This document shows, in pieces, positions 33,102-46,770 of a stretch of DNA of 64,000 nt. The number at the start of each line of letters is the position of its first letter. Within the stretch, counting starts at the first letter, position 1. The position numbers and the translations under genes were made by a program. Origin of the DNA: JAGRCP01 sp942490705 (GTDB lineage Bacteria > Chloroflexota > Anaerolineae > Caldilineales > Caldilineaceae); NCBI GenBank assembly GCA_942490705.1, contig CALNXY010000009.1, positions 13,256-77,255 on the forward strand. The letters run 5' to 3'. The notes below the pieces were generated by a model that was given only the letters and a program-made list of their open reading frames with translations, did not search any database and was not told the DNA's origin.

Positions 33102-34799
33102 CTACTCCTGTCCGGTTGACAAGGCCGTGGCGAGCCGGTCACCAACATAGAGGAGCACACCGGCTAATAGAACGCCCACCGAAGCCACCGTCCACGTCAA
33201 GCCGCGCACGGAACGCCGCACGCCCTGGATGTCCTTGCGCGTTTCGGGCTGCAGGGCCACCCGCACGCCCAGGCGATCGCGCTCCACCTGACGCAGCACG
33301 CCGTCGACCCGTTTGGGCAGTTGCGCGAGAATGCGCCCCACGTCGAGCGTCCCCTGAGCGGCCTTCTGCCAGTTGACCTGCGCATCTTCTTTGATGAACT
33401 GCTTGACAATCGGTTCTACCGGCGTCCACACGTTAAATTCGTCATCAAGCTGCGTCGTCAGCCCCGCAATGAGACCGACTGCACGCAGCACAAAGAGCAG
33501 CTCGACCTGAAATTGAAGTGGTGGGTTATTGAGCAAATCACGGTATTCGGCGATGACAAATTCGTTGTATTCAAAGAGATCGAGCTGCTTCACCTGGCCC
33601 AACATGGTGTCCCCAAAACGGTTGAGCAGACTGTCGATCATCTCCTCTAAACGATCCACGTCTGCACCAGGCAGTAGCATATCGCCGGCGGCGTACGATT
33701 GGACGATGCGGTGAGCATCGCGGGTAAAGACGCCGATCATGTACTCGCGCAAGGAGCCGCGCATGCGCTCACCAATTTCCACCGCCATGCCAAAATCGAT
33801 AAAGACGAGTTGGAACGGGCGCTCGTCGGCCGCTGGAATCGAATCATCCGGCGCATACGCGATAGTGCCGTTTGCCCGCTCTTCGACCGTTGGCAGGGGC
33901 CGCACGAAGAGATTGCCGGCGTGGGGATCGGCATGGACAAAATTGTGTAGCAAAATCTGCTCGATAAAGCTGCGCGCCAGCACCTGGGCCACGGCTTCGG
34001 GCGCAATCCCGACTGCTCGTAGCTCGTCCTGGTTGTTCAAGGAGAGATAGCTCACATCTTCCATCGTCAACACATGGGGCGCGGAATAGGACCAGTAGAT
34101 CTCGGGCGTAGCAATCGCGGCATCATCTTTGAAGATCGTCGCAAACCGTTCGGAATTGTGCCCCTCCAGCACCAGATCCAACTCCTGGCGCGTCACCCGG
34201 TCAAACTCCTCGATCAGCTTGTCCAGGTCAACCGTGCGCCGGAGTGGGGCATAGAACTTGAGCCGCCGCAGGAAGACTGCAATCGCAGTGAGATCGACCT
34301 CGACAATCTCTTCGATGCCGGGCCGCAGCACTTTGACGACAACAGTCTCGCCTGAATGGAGACCGGCACGATGCGTCTGCGCCAGAGACGCGGAGCCAAG
34401 CGCTTCAGGTGAAAACCAGGCAAAGAGCTGGCCGACCGGCCGCTGAAAATCATGCTCGATGCGGGCCGTGATGTGGTCCAGCGCTTCCACCGGTACTTCA
34501 TCCTGCAAGCCGGCTAGCTCAGACGTGACTTCTTCGGGCAAGACGTCGACCCGAACGCTCAGAAACTGGCCGAGCTTGATGAGCACGCCGCCCATCTCCA
34601 CCGCCAACCTGCGATAATCCTGGGCCAGCTGGCGCCAGCGCGGCAAATATGGTGTGCGAAAGCGGCTCAGACCACGCCGGCGCAGGATAACGTCCCACCA
34701 AATCACGTGCCAGGTGATACGCAGGAAGAAGCGGCTAATTTTGCGGTACCGTTTACTCAGGCTTAGCGGCGACGGCGCGCCGGATTGTATCGTCGTCAA
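33102..34799 (-). CDS. ABC1/UbiB-family protein kinase-like protein
   Basis: This 565-residue ADCK/UbiB protein has the invariant KLGQFLSVRVDVLPEE motif, the A-rich loop equivalent GSASLAQTHRA, the catalytic FVHADPHAGNLFV and FIDFGMAVEIGERMR. Family members are atypical kinases/ATPases that support quinone synthesis or lipid homeostasis at the membrane. The C-terminus ends with one hydrophobic helix (VASVGVLLAGVLLYVG). The start appears to be TTG at 34799, since no ATG precedes the conserved N-terminal region, and the ribosome site is weak. The neighbouring patatin makes a lipid-related role plausible. Confidence 0.9.
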   Translation of the reverse strand: MTTIQSGAPSPLSLSKRYRKISRFFLRITWHVIWWDVILRRRGLSRFRTPYLPRWRQLAQDYRRLAVEMGGVLIKLGQFLSVRVDVLPEEVTSELAGLQDEVPVEALDHITARIEHDFQRPVGQLFAWFSPEALGSASLAQTHRAGLHSGETVVVKVLRPGIEEIVEVDLTAIAVFLRRLKFYAPLRRTVDLDKLIEEFDRVTRQELDLVLEGHNSERFATIFKDDAAIATPEIYWSYSAPHVLTMEDVSYLSLNNQDELRAVGIAPEAVAQVLARSFIEQILLHNFVHADPHAGNLFVRPLPTVEERANGTIAYAPDDSIPAADERPFQLVFIDFGMAVEIGERMRGSLREYMIGVFTRDAHRIVQSYAAGDMLLPGADVDRLEEMIDSLLNRFGDTMLGQVKQLDLFEYNEFVIAEYRDLLNNPPLQFQVELLFVLRAVGLIAGLTTQLDDEFNVWTPVEPIVKQFIKEDAQVNWQKAAQGTLDVGRILAQLPKRVDGVLRQVERDRLGVRVALQPETRKDIQGVRRSVRGLTWTVASVGVLLAGVLLYVGDRLATALSTGQE

Positions 34800-35136
34800 G
34801 AGAGTTTTTTATCGATCTACATGATGCCGCATCGGTAAGACTTCTACAATCTGACGATGCAGCAAGCAATGAATGAGTTGGATATTTTCACAGCAGGGAT
34901 CATACAGCGAGGAGGCGCGCGCAGGCTGTAATCCTGCGCGCAGTTCAGCGTCACAGACGCGCGTGAAAACGAATGCCGAATCGAAAATGCAGAACAAAAA
35001 ATGATTAACGGGCGTGCTTCACCATTAATCATTTTTCATTCTGCAGTCAGCGTTATCGTTATTGCTTTCAACGCTCGGTCACACAAAACGCCGTCCAACC
35101 AACTCCGCGCTCCCCATTCCGCGCCCCGCGCTCCCC
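34800..35136. other. Gene-free stretch with two hairpins
   Basis: These 337 bases hold no credible gene. GCGCGCAGG/CCTGCGCGC at 34917-34925 and 34933-34941 form a 9-bp hairpin with a 7-base loop. A longer hairpin at 34988-35045 is listed separately. Confidence 0.6.
34988..35045 (-). terminator. 21-bp near-perfect hairpin downstream of the glycosidase gene
   Basis: The arms at 34988-35008 and 35025-35045 are complementary over 21 bases with two mismatches and enclose a 16-base loop. The inner 12 bp (AAAAATGATTAA) are perfect and AT-rich. It lies about 90 bases past the glycosidase stop on the minus strand and probably ends that transcript. Confidence 0.5.
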
Positions 35137-38910
<3,774 letters not shown>

Positions 38911-39143
38911 GATTAAGACTCCTTGTGGATTCAGTTCACCGCTGCACTTGTCTTGTGCATAAGCATTTAATCTGACCGTTTCGGATTCGCCATTCGGACC
39001 TAACATAACTCCGTTTGACTAACAGCGGTCTGTCGCGTGCCGCGCACAAGTAAGAGCAGTCGTCTACGCGTGTACCAGGAGGGCATGAGGAACTAGTGGG
39101 CGAATTGTACGGGGGATTCTACACTATGTCAACTTATTATTGC

Positions 39144-39749
39144 CTAGCCAACGCACACTGCCGCGCCGTCGCCGGCCAGTTCAGCTAGATCATCCGGGCT
39201 GTCAAGATCAAAGGCGAGGGATGGCGTGGCAATCAGACGCGGCGTGACGCCAGCTTGCTGCGCCAGATGACGATGACGGTCGAAACTGCCTGGGCCAAAG
39301 GCAAAGTCGATTAGTCCCGGCGGCTCCAGCAACAAAGCGTTGGTGCCGTGGTCGCGGCTCGGCGCCAGCACGGCCCCAGCGTCCGACGCGGCCACGAGCT
39401 GCTCCAAGTCATCAACGGTAAGCCGCGGTAAATCTGATGGCAGCACCAGGATTGCTTCAGCGCCGTGGGCGACTGCACGTTCTCGGGCCTGCTGGAGCGC
39501 ATCGTTGAGGTCGCGCCCTTCTTCTGCCAACAGCTCTACGGCGAAGCGCTTGGCAATCTCGGCCACGGACGGGTCGCGGCTGACAACCAGCATGTGGGCA
39601 AATAGTTCGCTGGCCGCAGCCGTCTTGATCACGTGCGTCAGGAGCTGCCGGCTCAGCCGGGCGCGCTGGACGGGCGAGAGCTTGGTTGTCAAGCGGCTCT
39701 TGCCCTCAGCAAAGGGTTTCACCGGTACGATCAACCAGGTTGGCGTCAT
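39144..39749 (-). CDS. cofC: 2-phospho-L-lactate guanylyltransferase
   Basis: This 201-residue nucleotidyltransferase activates 2-phospholactate (or phosphoenolpyruvate in the bacterial route) with GTP for coenzyme F420 synthesis. Family marks are VPVKPFAEGKSRL at the N-terminus, ILVLPSDLPRLTVDDLE with the metal-binding Asp, and HGTNALLLEPP then FGPGSFDRH. Its ATG overlaps the CofD stop by 4 bases (ATGA), so the two F420 genes are coupled. Length is normal. Confidence 0.93.
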   Translation of the reverse strand: MTPTWLIVPVKPFAEGKSRLTTKLSPVQRARLSRQLLTHVIKTAAASELFAHMLVVSRDPSVAEIAKRFAVELLAEEGRDLNDALQQARERAVAHGAEAILVLPSDLPRLTVDDLEQLVAASDAGAVLAPSRDHGTNALLLEPPGLIDFAFGPGSFDRHRHLAQQAGVTPRLIATPSLAFDLDSPDDLAELAGDGAAVCVG

Positions 39750-40741
39750 GAGGCGGCGGGGGCATCTTGAGGCGATGCCGGCTGAGACGCCTGGAGGGCA
39801 AGCCCAAATTCAAGCACTTCCCCGGCCAGCCGCGCCTTGCTGGGCAGGTCAGTCATGATTGTATCGGTCACGAGCACGGCCGGCTCGAAGGATGCTTGCA
39901 GCACGGCGTCTTCCTGATCGAGCACGAAACCGTCGATCAAGCCGTCCAGGTGATCGGCTACGGTGATGGGGCTCATCATGTGGCCCATCTCGCGCATCAT
40001 TTTGGCGGCGGGGCCCTTGAGCGCACGGCCACCGATGATGGGGGTCACGGCGACGCGTGGCACATCGCTCTTGCGAATGAGGCGGCGCAAGCCCGGCACG
40101 CTCAGGATGGGGTCGATGCTCAGGTAGGGGTTACTGGGCGCAAAAACAATCAGGTCGGCCGTTTCCAGTGCGGCCAGCGTCGGCGCTGTCAGCTTGGCGT
40201 CGGGCGCGCCCACGAAGCTGACGTCGATCACGATGGGCTCACAGCGTCGACGGACGAAGTAGTGCTGAAAGGGCAAGTCGCCCTCGTCCGTGTGCACGAG
40301 CGTGCGCACCGGCTCATCGCACATGGGCAAGACGGTAGAAGGGATGGCCAGGCTGCGGCGCACGCGATCGGTTACCTCGGTGAGGGAGATGCGCTGGCGC
40401 AGCCATTCGCTGCGACGGAGGTGCAGGGCCAGATCCTGGTCGCCCAGGCGGAACCAATCTTCGCCGCCCAGGCTGCTCATCACGTCGAGCGTGCGGTAGG
40501 TTTCGTCACGGCGCCCCCAGCCCATCGTCGGATCATGGAGATCGGCCAGATTATAGGTTACCGTGTCCAGGTCAGGACAGATCGTCAGGCCCCAATGTTC
40601 AAAATCATCGCCAGTGTTGACGATAATCGTCAAGGCGCCGGGGGGGAGAACGGCCTGCAAACCGGCGACCAGCTTCGCACCGCCGACGCCGCCGGCCAGG
40701 GCGACGACCCGCACATCATGAGAAGAATCGACTTCTGTCAT
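39746..40741 (-). CDS. cofD: 2-phospho-L-lactate transferase
   Basis: This 331-residue enzyme joins the activated lactyl-phosphate unit to Fo, giving F420-0 or its dehydro form. The CofD signature VVALAGGVGGAKLVAGLQAV is at the N-terminus, followed by IIVNTGDDFEHWGLTICPDLD, the DPTMGWGRRDET block, and IVFAPSNPYLSIDPILSVPG. It starts at ATG 40741 and overlaps CofC downstream. A nitroreductase related to the FbiB reductase domain lies 100 bases upstream. CofE and the Fo synthase genes are not in this window. Confidence 0.95.
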   Translation of the reverse strand: MTEVDSSHDVRVVALAGGVGGAKLVAGLQAVLPPGALTIIVNTGDDFEHWGLTICPDLDTVTYNLADLHDPTMGWGRRDETYRTLDVMSSLGGEDWFRLGDQDLALHLRRSEWLRQRISLTEVTDRVRRSLAIPSTVLPMCDEPVRTLVHTDEGDLPFQHYFVRRRCEPIVIDVSFVGAPDAKLTAPTLAALETADLIVFAPSNPYLSIDPILSVPGLRRLIRKSDVPRVAVTPIIGGRALKGPAAKMMREMGHMMSPITVADHLDGLIDGFVLDQEDAVLQASFEPAVLVTDTIMTDLPSKARLAGEVLEFGLALQASQPASPQDAPAAS

Positions 40742-40841
40742 AAGTGATCGATTGACACCTTACAGTGGACTCGGGAAATTTGGCTCGGATGCCGGCGCGT
40801 GTAGCGGACAGCGATCGCGAGTTGGTTCTGGTAAAGCGAGA

Positions 40842-41525
40842 TTAACGCCAGACGACGCGCGTGTCGATTGGCGCGCGCTCCTTTTGCTTCATTTCGGCAG
40901 GATAGCCTAACGTAATGAGCGCTTGAGGCTGCCAGGCATCCGACAAGTCGAGGGCGGTGCGCACCAGTTCCGGGACAAAGAGCGGTGCGCACATCCAACA
41001 CGCGCCCAGGCCGTAATGATGCGCGGCCAGCAGCAAATTCTGCGTAGCCAGCGCGACGCTCTGCACGGCCATCAGCCGCTCGGCTTCGTCGCGGCGAGCG
41101 TCCGGATAGCTGTCCATCTCCTCCATGCTGACCGAGGGGACGATCAACGCCGCCGCACCGGTGATGCGGGCATGGCTGATGGCGATGCGGCGCTCAATCA
41201 CCGCAGGATCGACGCCGTCCCGGCCCAGGTCGGCGCGCCAGCGTGCGGCCATGCGTGCGCTGAGTTGCTCCTGTACGGCGCCGGTGGTCACCACGCAGAA
41301 GCGCCACGGCTGGCGGTTGTGCGCCGAAGGCGCCCACGTCGCCGCTTCCAAGATGCGCGTGAGCAGGTCCGCCGGAACCGGCTCGCCCGTGTAGCGGCGA
41401 ATCGAGCGCCGTCCGCGGATCAACTGCCAGAACGCCGCTTCTGTTTCCGCCACATCAGATGACAGATTAGCCGGCAAGGGCTGCGGAAGCGGCACGGGGT
41501 ACGGAAGAGGAGAGGGACCATTCAT
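40842..41525 (-). CDS. Nitroreductase-family flavoprotein, probable dehydro-F420 reductase (FbiB C-terminal domain type)
   Basis: This 227-residue FMN enzyme has the nitroreductase motifs RGRRSIRRYTGEPVPADLL, ATWAPSAHNRQPWRF and HHYGLGACWMCAPLFVPELV. In actinobacteria the same domain is fused to the C-terminus of FbiB, where it reduces dehydro-F420-0; here it is a stand-alone protein just upstream of CofD and CofC. That position supports the same reaction, though a general nitroreductase is possible. ATG 41525 is preferred because the in-frame extension to 41627 lacks a ribosome site and family similarity. Confidence 0.82.
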   Translation of the reverse strand: MNGPSPLPYPVPLPQPLPANLSSDVAETEAAFWQLIRGRRSIRRYTGEPVPADLLTRILEAATWAPSAHNRQPWRFCVVTTGAVQEQLSARMAARWRADLGRDGVDPAVIERRIAISHARITGAAALIVPSVSMEEMDSYPDARRDEAERLMAVQSVALATQNLLLAAHHYGLGACWMCAPLFVPELVRTALDLSDAWQPQALITLGYPAEMKQKERAPIDTRVVWR

Positions 41526-41616
41526 GATGCGGGCATTATAGCACGCACCGCGGCGCCGCCAAATTGAGCTGACAATCCTGCCCTGAATCTGAACTGCACC
41601 CTCCGCCGCCCTTTCC

Positions 41617-41645
41617 TTGACGCGCACAATTGGTGCGTGTACACT
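41617..41645 (+). promoter_or_regulatory. Promoter of the LLM oxidoreductase gene with palindrome in the spacer
   Basis: TTGACG at 41617-41622 and TACACT at 41640-41645 are 17 bases apart. The spacer carries CGCAC-AATTG-GTGCG (41623-41637), a palindrome placed where a repressor would block RNA polymerase. Confidence 0.6.
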
Positions 41646-41712
41646 ACAATTGTTCTAGAACCGCGCGTGGACGTGCGGTTCGTCAATCCTCAAACGCCAC
41701 CACAATGAAAGA

Positions 41713-41741
41713 CGTGCATCGTCTTCTGCATGCGATGCACG
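41713..41741 (+). repeat. 9-bp hairpin in the 5' leader of the LLM gene
   Basis: CGTGCATCG at 41713-41721 and CGATGCACG at 41733-41741 form a perfect stem with an 11-base loop, 44 bases before the start codon in a leader of about 130 bases. It may affect message stability or translation. Confidence 0.4.
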
Positions 41742-41784
41742 CATCTACTTACTCCATGCCAGAAGTAGACCAGGAGGGCAATCC

Positions 41785-42795
<1,011 letters not shown>

Positions 42796-42839
42796 CACAC
42801 GCTGGGGCCGCTGGTTCTTGACACGGGTAAACTATACCT

Positions 42840-43139
42840 ATGCGCTTCCTGTTCAACCTCCTGGCTACGGCCCTCGCATTGCCCTTTTACCTGGGGTGGA
42901 GCCGGGCCCAAGCCGAGGAGCAAATCGATGAAATGCAGCGGGCGGCCTTCAATACGCCCGGGGCCGAGTCTCCGGTGCCGCCCGCGGTGATTTTGGGCGG
43001 CATGGGCCTGCTGGCCGGCCACTTTGCCCTGGCCCGCATGTTGGGGCTGCGCTTCTGGCAAGCGTTCTTTACGCTGGTTGGCGGCGTGGCCGCAGGCGTT
43101 GGCCTCTATCTGGTCAAAGCCGAACGGGACGGGTCATGA
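42840..43139 (+). CDS. Small membrane protein of unknown function (99 aa)
   Basis: Three hydrophobic stretches are visible (about residues 3-20, 49-66 and 71-92), with an acidic amphipathic piece between the first two (AQAEEQIDEMQRAAF). I do not recognise a family. It follows the LLM gene by 44 bases, and its stop overlaps the DUF3891 start as ATGA, which supports it being translated. Confidence 0.7.
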   Translation: MRFLFNLLATALALPFYLGWSRAQAEEQIDEMQRAAFNTPGAESPVPPAVILGGMGLLAGHFALARMLGLRFWQAFFTLVGGVAAGVGLYLVKAERDGS

Positions 43140-43912
43140 TCGTCCAGCAGCTGGCGGACGGCCGCACGCTCTGCATCAACCAGACCAGCCATGCACTCAT
43201 GGCCGCTGCCTTCTGCCGCCACTGGGGAAATGATGCCTTCGCCGTCCCCACTCCCTACGAACCGGTGATGATGGCGATTGCCCAGCATGACAACGGCTGG
43301 TACGAATGGGAGGAAGCGCCCCTGCTGCGTCCCGACGGCTTTCCCATGGATTTCATGCATGGTCCGGCTGCGGACGCCAAGGCGGCGCTTTGGGCGCTAG
43401 GCATTGCCCGGGCCGCAGCCCAGCATCCGTACGCGGGGCTGCTCGTGCGTCGCCACGCAACGCTACTATACGCCAGTGCGCTTGAGCGCCTGGATGAAGG
43501 CGCCGAACGAACTACCGCCCAGGCTTTTGTTGCGCGCTGGCCCGCGGCGCTGGACGCGGTGCGGGCCCGACTTGGCGACCGGCTCACGCTCACTGACGCC
43601 GCGATTGATGCGCACACGCGGCTGCTCCAATTCGGCGACAATGCCAGCCTCCAGGTCTGCGTGCCCTGGTCGCGCGAGCGTCAGATGCCCCTCTGCCCGG
43701 TCGACGAGCAGGGGACCTATGCCGAGATCACCATGCGCTACACCGACACAGCAATCACCTTTGACCCCTGGCCCTTTGACGTGGCGCGCTTTGACGTTTC
43801 CATTCATGGCCGCGTGCTTGCCACACAACGCTTTGCCAACGATGAAGCCTACCGTGCCGCGCTGGCCGAAGCGCCGACCATGCTCCTGTCCTGGGTCGTC
43901 CAGCCGGCTTGA
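43136..43912 (+). CDS. DUF3891 protein
   Basis: This 258-residue protein matches DUF3891: an N-terminal INQTSHALMAAAFCRHWG, then PVMMAIAQHDNGWYEWEEAP and RPDGFPMDFMHGP, and a C-terminal MRYTDTAITFDPWPF. The His/Asp-rich first half (SHALMAA, AQHDNGW) looks like a helical metal or HD-like site, but no activity is known for the family. It is coupled by an ATGA overlap to the membrane protein gene upstream and followed after 52 bases by the FAD/2Fe-2S fusion gene. Confidence 0.85.
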   Translation: MIVQQLADGRTLCINQTSHALMAAAFCRHWGNDAFAVPTPYEPVMMAIAQHDNGWYEWEEAPLLRPDGFPMDFMHGPAADAKAALWALGIARAAAQHPYAGLLVRRHATLLYASALERLDEGAERTTAQAFVARWPAALDAVRARLGDRLTLTDAAIDAHTRLLQFGDNASLQVCVPWSRERQMPLCPVDEQGTYAEITMRYTDTAITFDPWPFDVARFDVSIHGRVLATQRFANDEAYRAALAEAPTMLLSWVVQPA

Positions 43913-43964
43913 ATTCGACCGCCAGCTGATGGCCCATCGTCCCTACACCCTGATTGAGTCCTTC

Positions 43965-45404
43965 ATGTACGCATTCTATCTGTCACCCGATTCATTGGAC
44001 GAGGCACTGACGCTGAAGGCGCAGTATGGCGCCAATGCACGCGTTATTGCCGGCGGTACGGACCTGCTGGTCGAATTGTCCCACGATGGACGGCGGACGC
44101 CCGCCGGCGGCGAGCCGGGCCTCATCGACCTGACCCGCATTAGCGGGCTGGCTGAGATTGCCGAAGATTCCCAGCGCCTGCACCTTGGGCCCCTGGTCAC
44201 CCATAACCAGTGCGTCACAAGTGACGCGGTCGCGACCCATGCCTTCCCACTGGCCCGCGCCTGTTGGGAAGTGGGCGCGCCCCAAATTCGCAACCGGGCG
44301 ACGGTGGCGGGCAACATCATCACTGCCAGTCCGGCCAATGATACGATCGTACCCTTATTGGCGCTGGATGCCACGGTGACGCTGGCCAGTGCCGCGCGTG
44401 GCGAACGCAGCCTGTCTCTGGCGTCCTTCATGACCGACTTTCGCCGCGTGGATCTGGCCGACGACGAGATTCTCTCGAGCATCTCCATCCCCAAGCTGAA
44501 GGCAGGGGAACGGGGCACGTTCATTAAGCTGGGCTTGCGTCGCGCCCAGGCGATCAGCGTCGTCAACGCCGCTGTGATCACGGCGATGGATGATCGGGAT
44601 CGTGTGGTCGACGCCCGCATTGCGTTGGGGGCCGTGGCCCCGGTCATCGTCCGTGCGACGGCGGCAGAAACTTATTTGCTCGGCCAATCGTTGAATGATG
44701 GGGTGATCGCAGAGGCGGCCCGGCGCAGCCTAGCTGCGGCCCGCCCCATCGACGACCTGCGCGGCAGCGCCGGCTATCGGCTGGCCATGGTCGAAGAACT
44801 CGTCAAGCGGGCCTTGACCCAACTGCGCAACGGCAGCGAACGCAACGGCTGGTTAGCGCAGCCGGTTACCTTGCGTGGTCATACCGACGGACGGTGGCCG
44901 GTTGCGCGAGGGAGCGAACCGCCGGCCAATGCAGCGTTGGTGAATGGACAGCCGGTTCCGCTGGCCGGCGACATGAGCTTGCTGGACAGCCTGCGCGCCG
45001 CCGGCTTTGTCGGCGTCAAGGAGGGGTGCGCAGAGGGCGAGTGTGGGGCCTGCACCGTCTTCCTCGATGGCATGGCCGTCATGGCCTGCATGGTGCCGGC
45101 CGAGCGGGCAGCGGGCAGCGAGGTAGTCACAGTAGAAGGGTTGGGCGCCGAAAACGCCCTGCATCCTGTGCAGGCGGCACTGGTCGAAAGCGGCGGCGTC
45201 CAGTGCGGCTACTGTACCCCGGGCTTCGTGATGAGTGCGGCCAAACTGCTTGAGGAGATCCCGACGCCCTCGCGTGAGCAGGCGGCTGAAGCATTTACCG
45301 GCAATTTCTGTCGCTGCACCGGCTATCGCAAGATCCTTGATGCTGTGGTTGTCGCGCCCAATACCACAGGACAGGAACAGGGTTTAAACTCAGCTGATGC
45401 ATGA
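43965..45404 (+). CDS. Fused FAD-binding and 2Fe-2S subunits of a molybdenum hydroxylase, without a Mo subunit gene
   Basis: This 479-residue protein joins a CoxM-type FAD domain (about 1-285) to a CoxS-type 2Fe-2S domain (about 325-475). FAD motifs are ARVIAGGTDLLVEL and PQIRNRATVAGNIITASP. Cluster 1 Cys lie in KEGCAEGECGACTVFLDG and the following MACM; cluster 2 in VQCGYCTPGF and GNFCRCTGYRKI. The start at 43965 aligns with the usual MYAF opening; ATG 43929 is also in frame and neither has a strong ribosome site. No large molybdopterin subunit follows; the next gene is an acyltransferase. The partner must be encoded elsewhere, or the fusion serves another electron-transfer role. Confidence 0.85.
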   Translation: MYAFYLSPDSLDEALTLKAQYGANARVIAGGTDLLVELSHDGRRTPAGGEPGLIDLTRISGLAEIAEDSQRLHLGPLVTHNQCVTSDAVATHAFPLARACWEVGAPQIRNRATVAGNIITASPANDTIVPLLALDATVTLASAARGERSLSLASFMTDFRRVDLADDEILSSISIPKLKAGERGTFIKLGLRRAQAISVVNAAVITAMDDRDRVVDARIALGAVAPVIVRATAAETYLLGQSLNDGVIAEAARRSLAAARPIDDLRGSAGYRLAMVEELVKRALTQLRNGSERNGWLAQPVTLRGHTDGRWPVARGSEPPANAALVNGQPVPLAGDMSLLDSLRAAGFVGVKEGCAEGECGACTVFLDGMAVMACMVPAERAAGSEVVTVEGLGAENALHPVQAALVESGGVQCGYCTPGFVMSAAKLLEEIPTPSREQAAEAFTGNFCRCTGYRKILDAVVVAPNTTGQEQGLNSADA

Positions 45405-45455
45405 TCACAATCGCAAGCGTTGGTTGACCGTCCTTCCTGTCCGGAACAGAGAGCT

Positions 45456-46133
45456 ATGCCGCCTCAGTTACCCGAATTAAAGCCGCGAACGTGGGTTCAG
45501 AAGTTTTGGTATTTTCTCGTCCACGGCATTCTGCGCTGGCGCTTCTACGGCGAGATTCCCGACAGCCCCAAATATGTGACGGTGGTAGCGCCTCATACTT
45601 CTAACTGGGATTTCTTCATCCTCTTTATGGGTTCGCGTGCGATTGACCTGCCCTTCCCCAATTTTGCCGCCAAGCATACGGTCTTCCGCGGGCCTATCGG
45701 CTGGATGTTGGAGAAGGTGGGCGGCATCCCCATCAACCGCACGAAGCGGGATAACATCGTCCAGCAGATTATCGACGCTTACAACAGCCGCGACCGTATG
45801 ATCCTCGGCATCACGCCTGAGGGGACACGGGGCAAGAGCGAGTACTGGCGCAGCGGGTTTTACCACATTGCCCAAGGCGCCAACGTGCCGATTGGCCTGG
45901 TCTATATTGACTATCGCACCAAGTCGGCCGGCATGGTACCGACCCATTTACCCACGGGCGATATCGAAGCGGACATGGCCTACATTCGTGCGTTCTACGC
46001 CAGCTGCCGCGGCCGGCACCCTGCACTGCAAAGCGAAGCCTATCTGCGCCCAAAATATGAAGAACCCGGCGATTCATCCCCTCCGGAAGAAGCGAGGCTC
46101 GCGGCGGCAAGAATTCCCCAGTTGCCGGAATAA
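45456..46133 (+). CDS. PlsC-like 1-acylglycerol-phosphate acyltransferase family protein
   Basis: This 225-residue protein carries the acyltransferase blocks VVAPHTSNWDFFILF (HxxxxD), FRGPIGWMLEKVGGIPINR and ITPEGTRGKSEYW (the EGTR acceptor site). It resembles the short lysophospholipid acyltransferase group rather than full PlsC, with no clear N-terminal membrane span except a weak FWYFLVHGILRW helix. ATG 45456 is chosen over an upstream TTG at 45420 that lacks support. It would acylate a lyso-lipid or related alcohol at the membrane. Confidence 0.85.
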   Translation: MPPQLPELKPRTWVQKFWYFLVHGILRWRFYGEIPDSPKYVTVVAPHTSNWDFFILFMGSRAIDLPFPNFAAKHTVFRGPIGWMLEKVGGIPINRTKRDNIVQQIIDAYNSRDRMILGITPEGTRGKSEYWRSGFYHIAQGANVPIGLVYIDYRTKSAGMVPTHLPTGDIEADMAYIRAFYASCRGRHPALQSEAYLRPKYEEPGDSSPPEEARLAAARIPQLPE

Positions 46134-46432
46134 CCCGTTGCGCCCTCTTCCGGCGACTCGCGGTTCGATCCGTTCCCGGCAAAAAACAACCAAGCAGTGT
46201 ACAAAGATCCATCGCGGCAGTTCTAAGCGCACGGGTGAACTGCTGGCGCCCATGCAAGGCAGCCTGCTGCGCCACAGTTATTCCGCATGGCGCCGGACAA
46301 TGTGCTTGCTCTCCGCTGGTTGATCTTCGCGGCCTGCAGACAGAATAGCACTTTCGGAGGGTGCGGTGGCGGCAACTCACCTGCTATACTGAACGTAGAG
46401 CTTCGTAGAAGCGATTCGAAAGGGGAAGGTCG

Positions 46433-46759
46433 ATGAAGAATGGAACACCATCGAGTATGAGAGTTGATCGCCGCATAGAGGCAGAGCCGCTTGTTGTTGG
46501 CGGCAGGCGCATTCAGCCAGTCGCGCGCTTGCAGGGCTGGGCGCTGGAAGGCGAGGAGCAAGGCGGCTCATTTGTTAGCCGGGGAGGACGGTTGACGCCG
46601 GAGGAGATCCAGGTTACCACCGGGGATGTGGAGGAGATTGTCGCAATCGACGATCCGTTACAGGAACCGATCCGCGCCATGGCGGCTGCCGCGGCCCTGG
46701 TTAGCGTCGTCTGTGTCATGATCATGTTGGCGGCTCGAGTCGTCACGCTACGCAAATAG
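46433..46759 (+). CDS. Small membrane-anchored protein upstream of GerW-like gene (108 aa)
   Basis: The N-terminal 75 residues are soluble, charged and Gly/Glu-rich (GWALEGEEQGGSFVSRGG), followed by one C-terminal membrane segment (AAAAALVSVVCVMIMLAARV). AAGGGGAAGG precedes the ATG, and TATACT at 46385-46390 is a good -10 box without a clear -35. No family recognised. It lies 11 bases before the GerW-like gene, so the two form an operon. Confidence 0.65.
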   Translation: MKNGTPSSMRVDRRIEAEPLVVGGRRIQPVARLQGWALEGEEQGGSFVSRGGRLTPEEIQVTTGDVEEIVAIDDPLQEPIRAMAAAAALVSVVCVMIMLAARVVTLRK

Positions 46760-46770
46760 GAGATGGATTG

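Noticed and set aside
43929..43964. Earlier start of the FAD/2Fe-2S fusion
   Set aside because: ATG 43929 is in frame, but relatives begin at the MYAF-like position and neither start has a strong ribosome site; kept only as an alternative.
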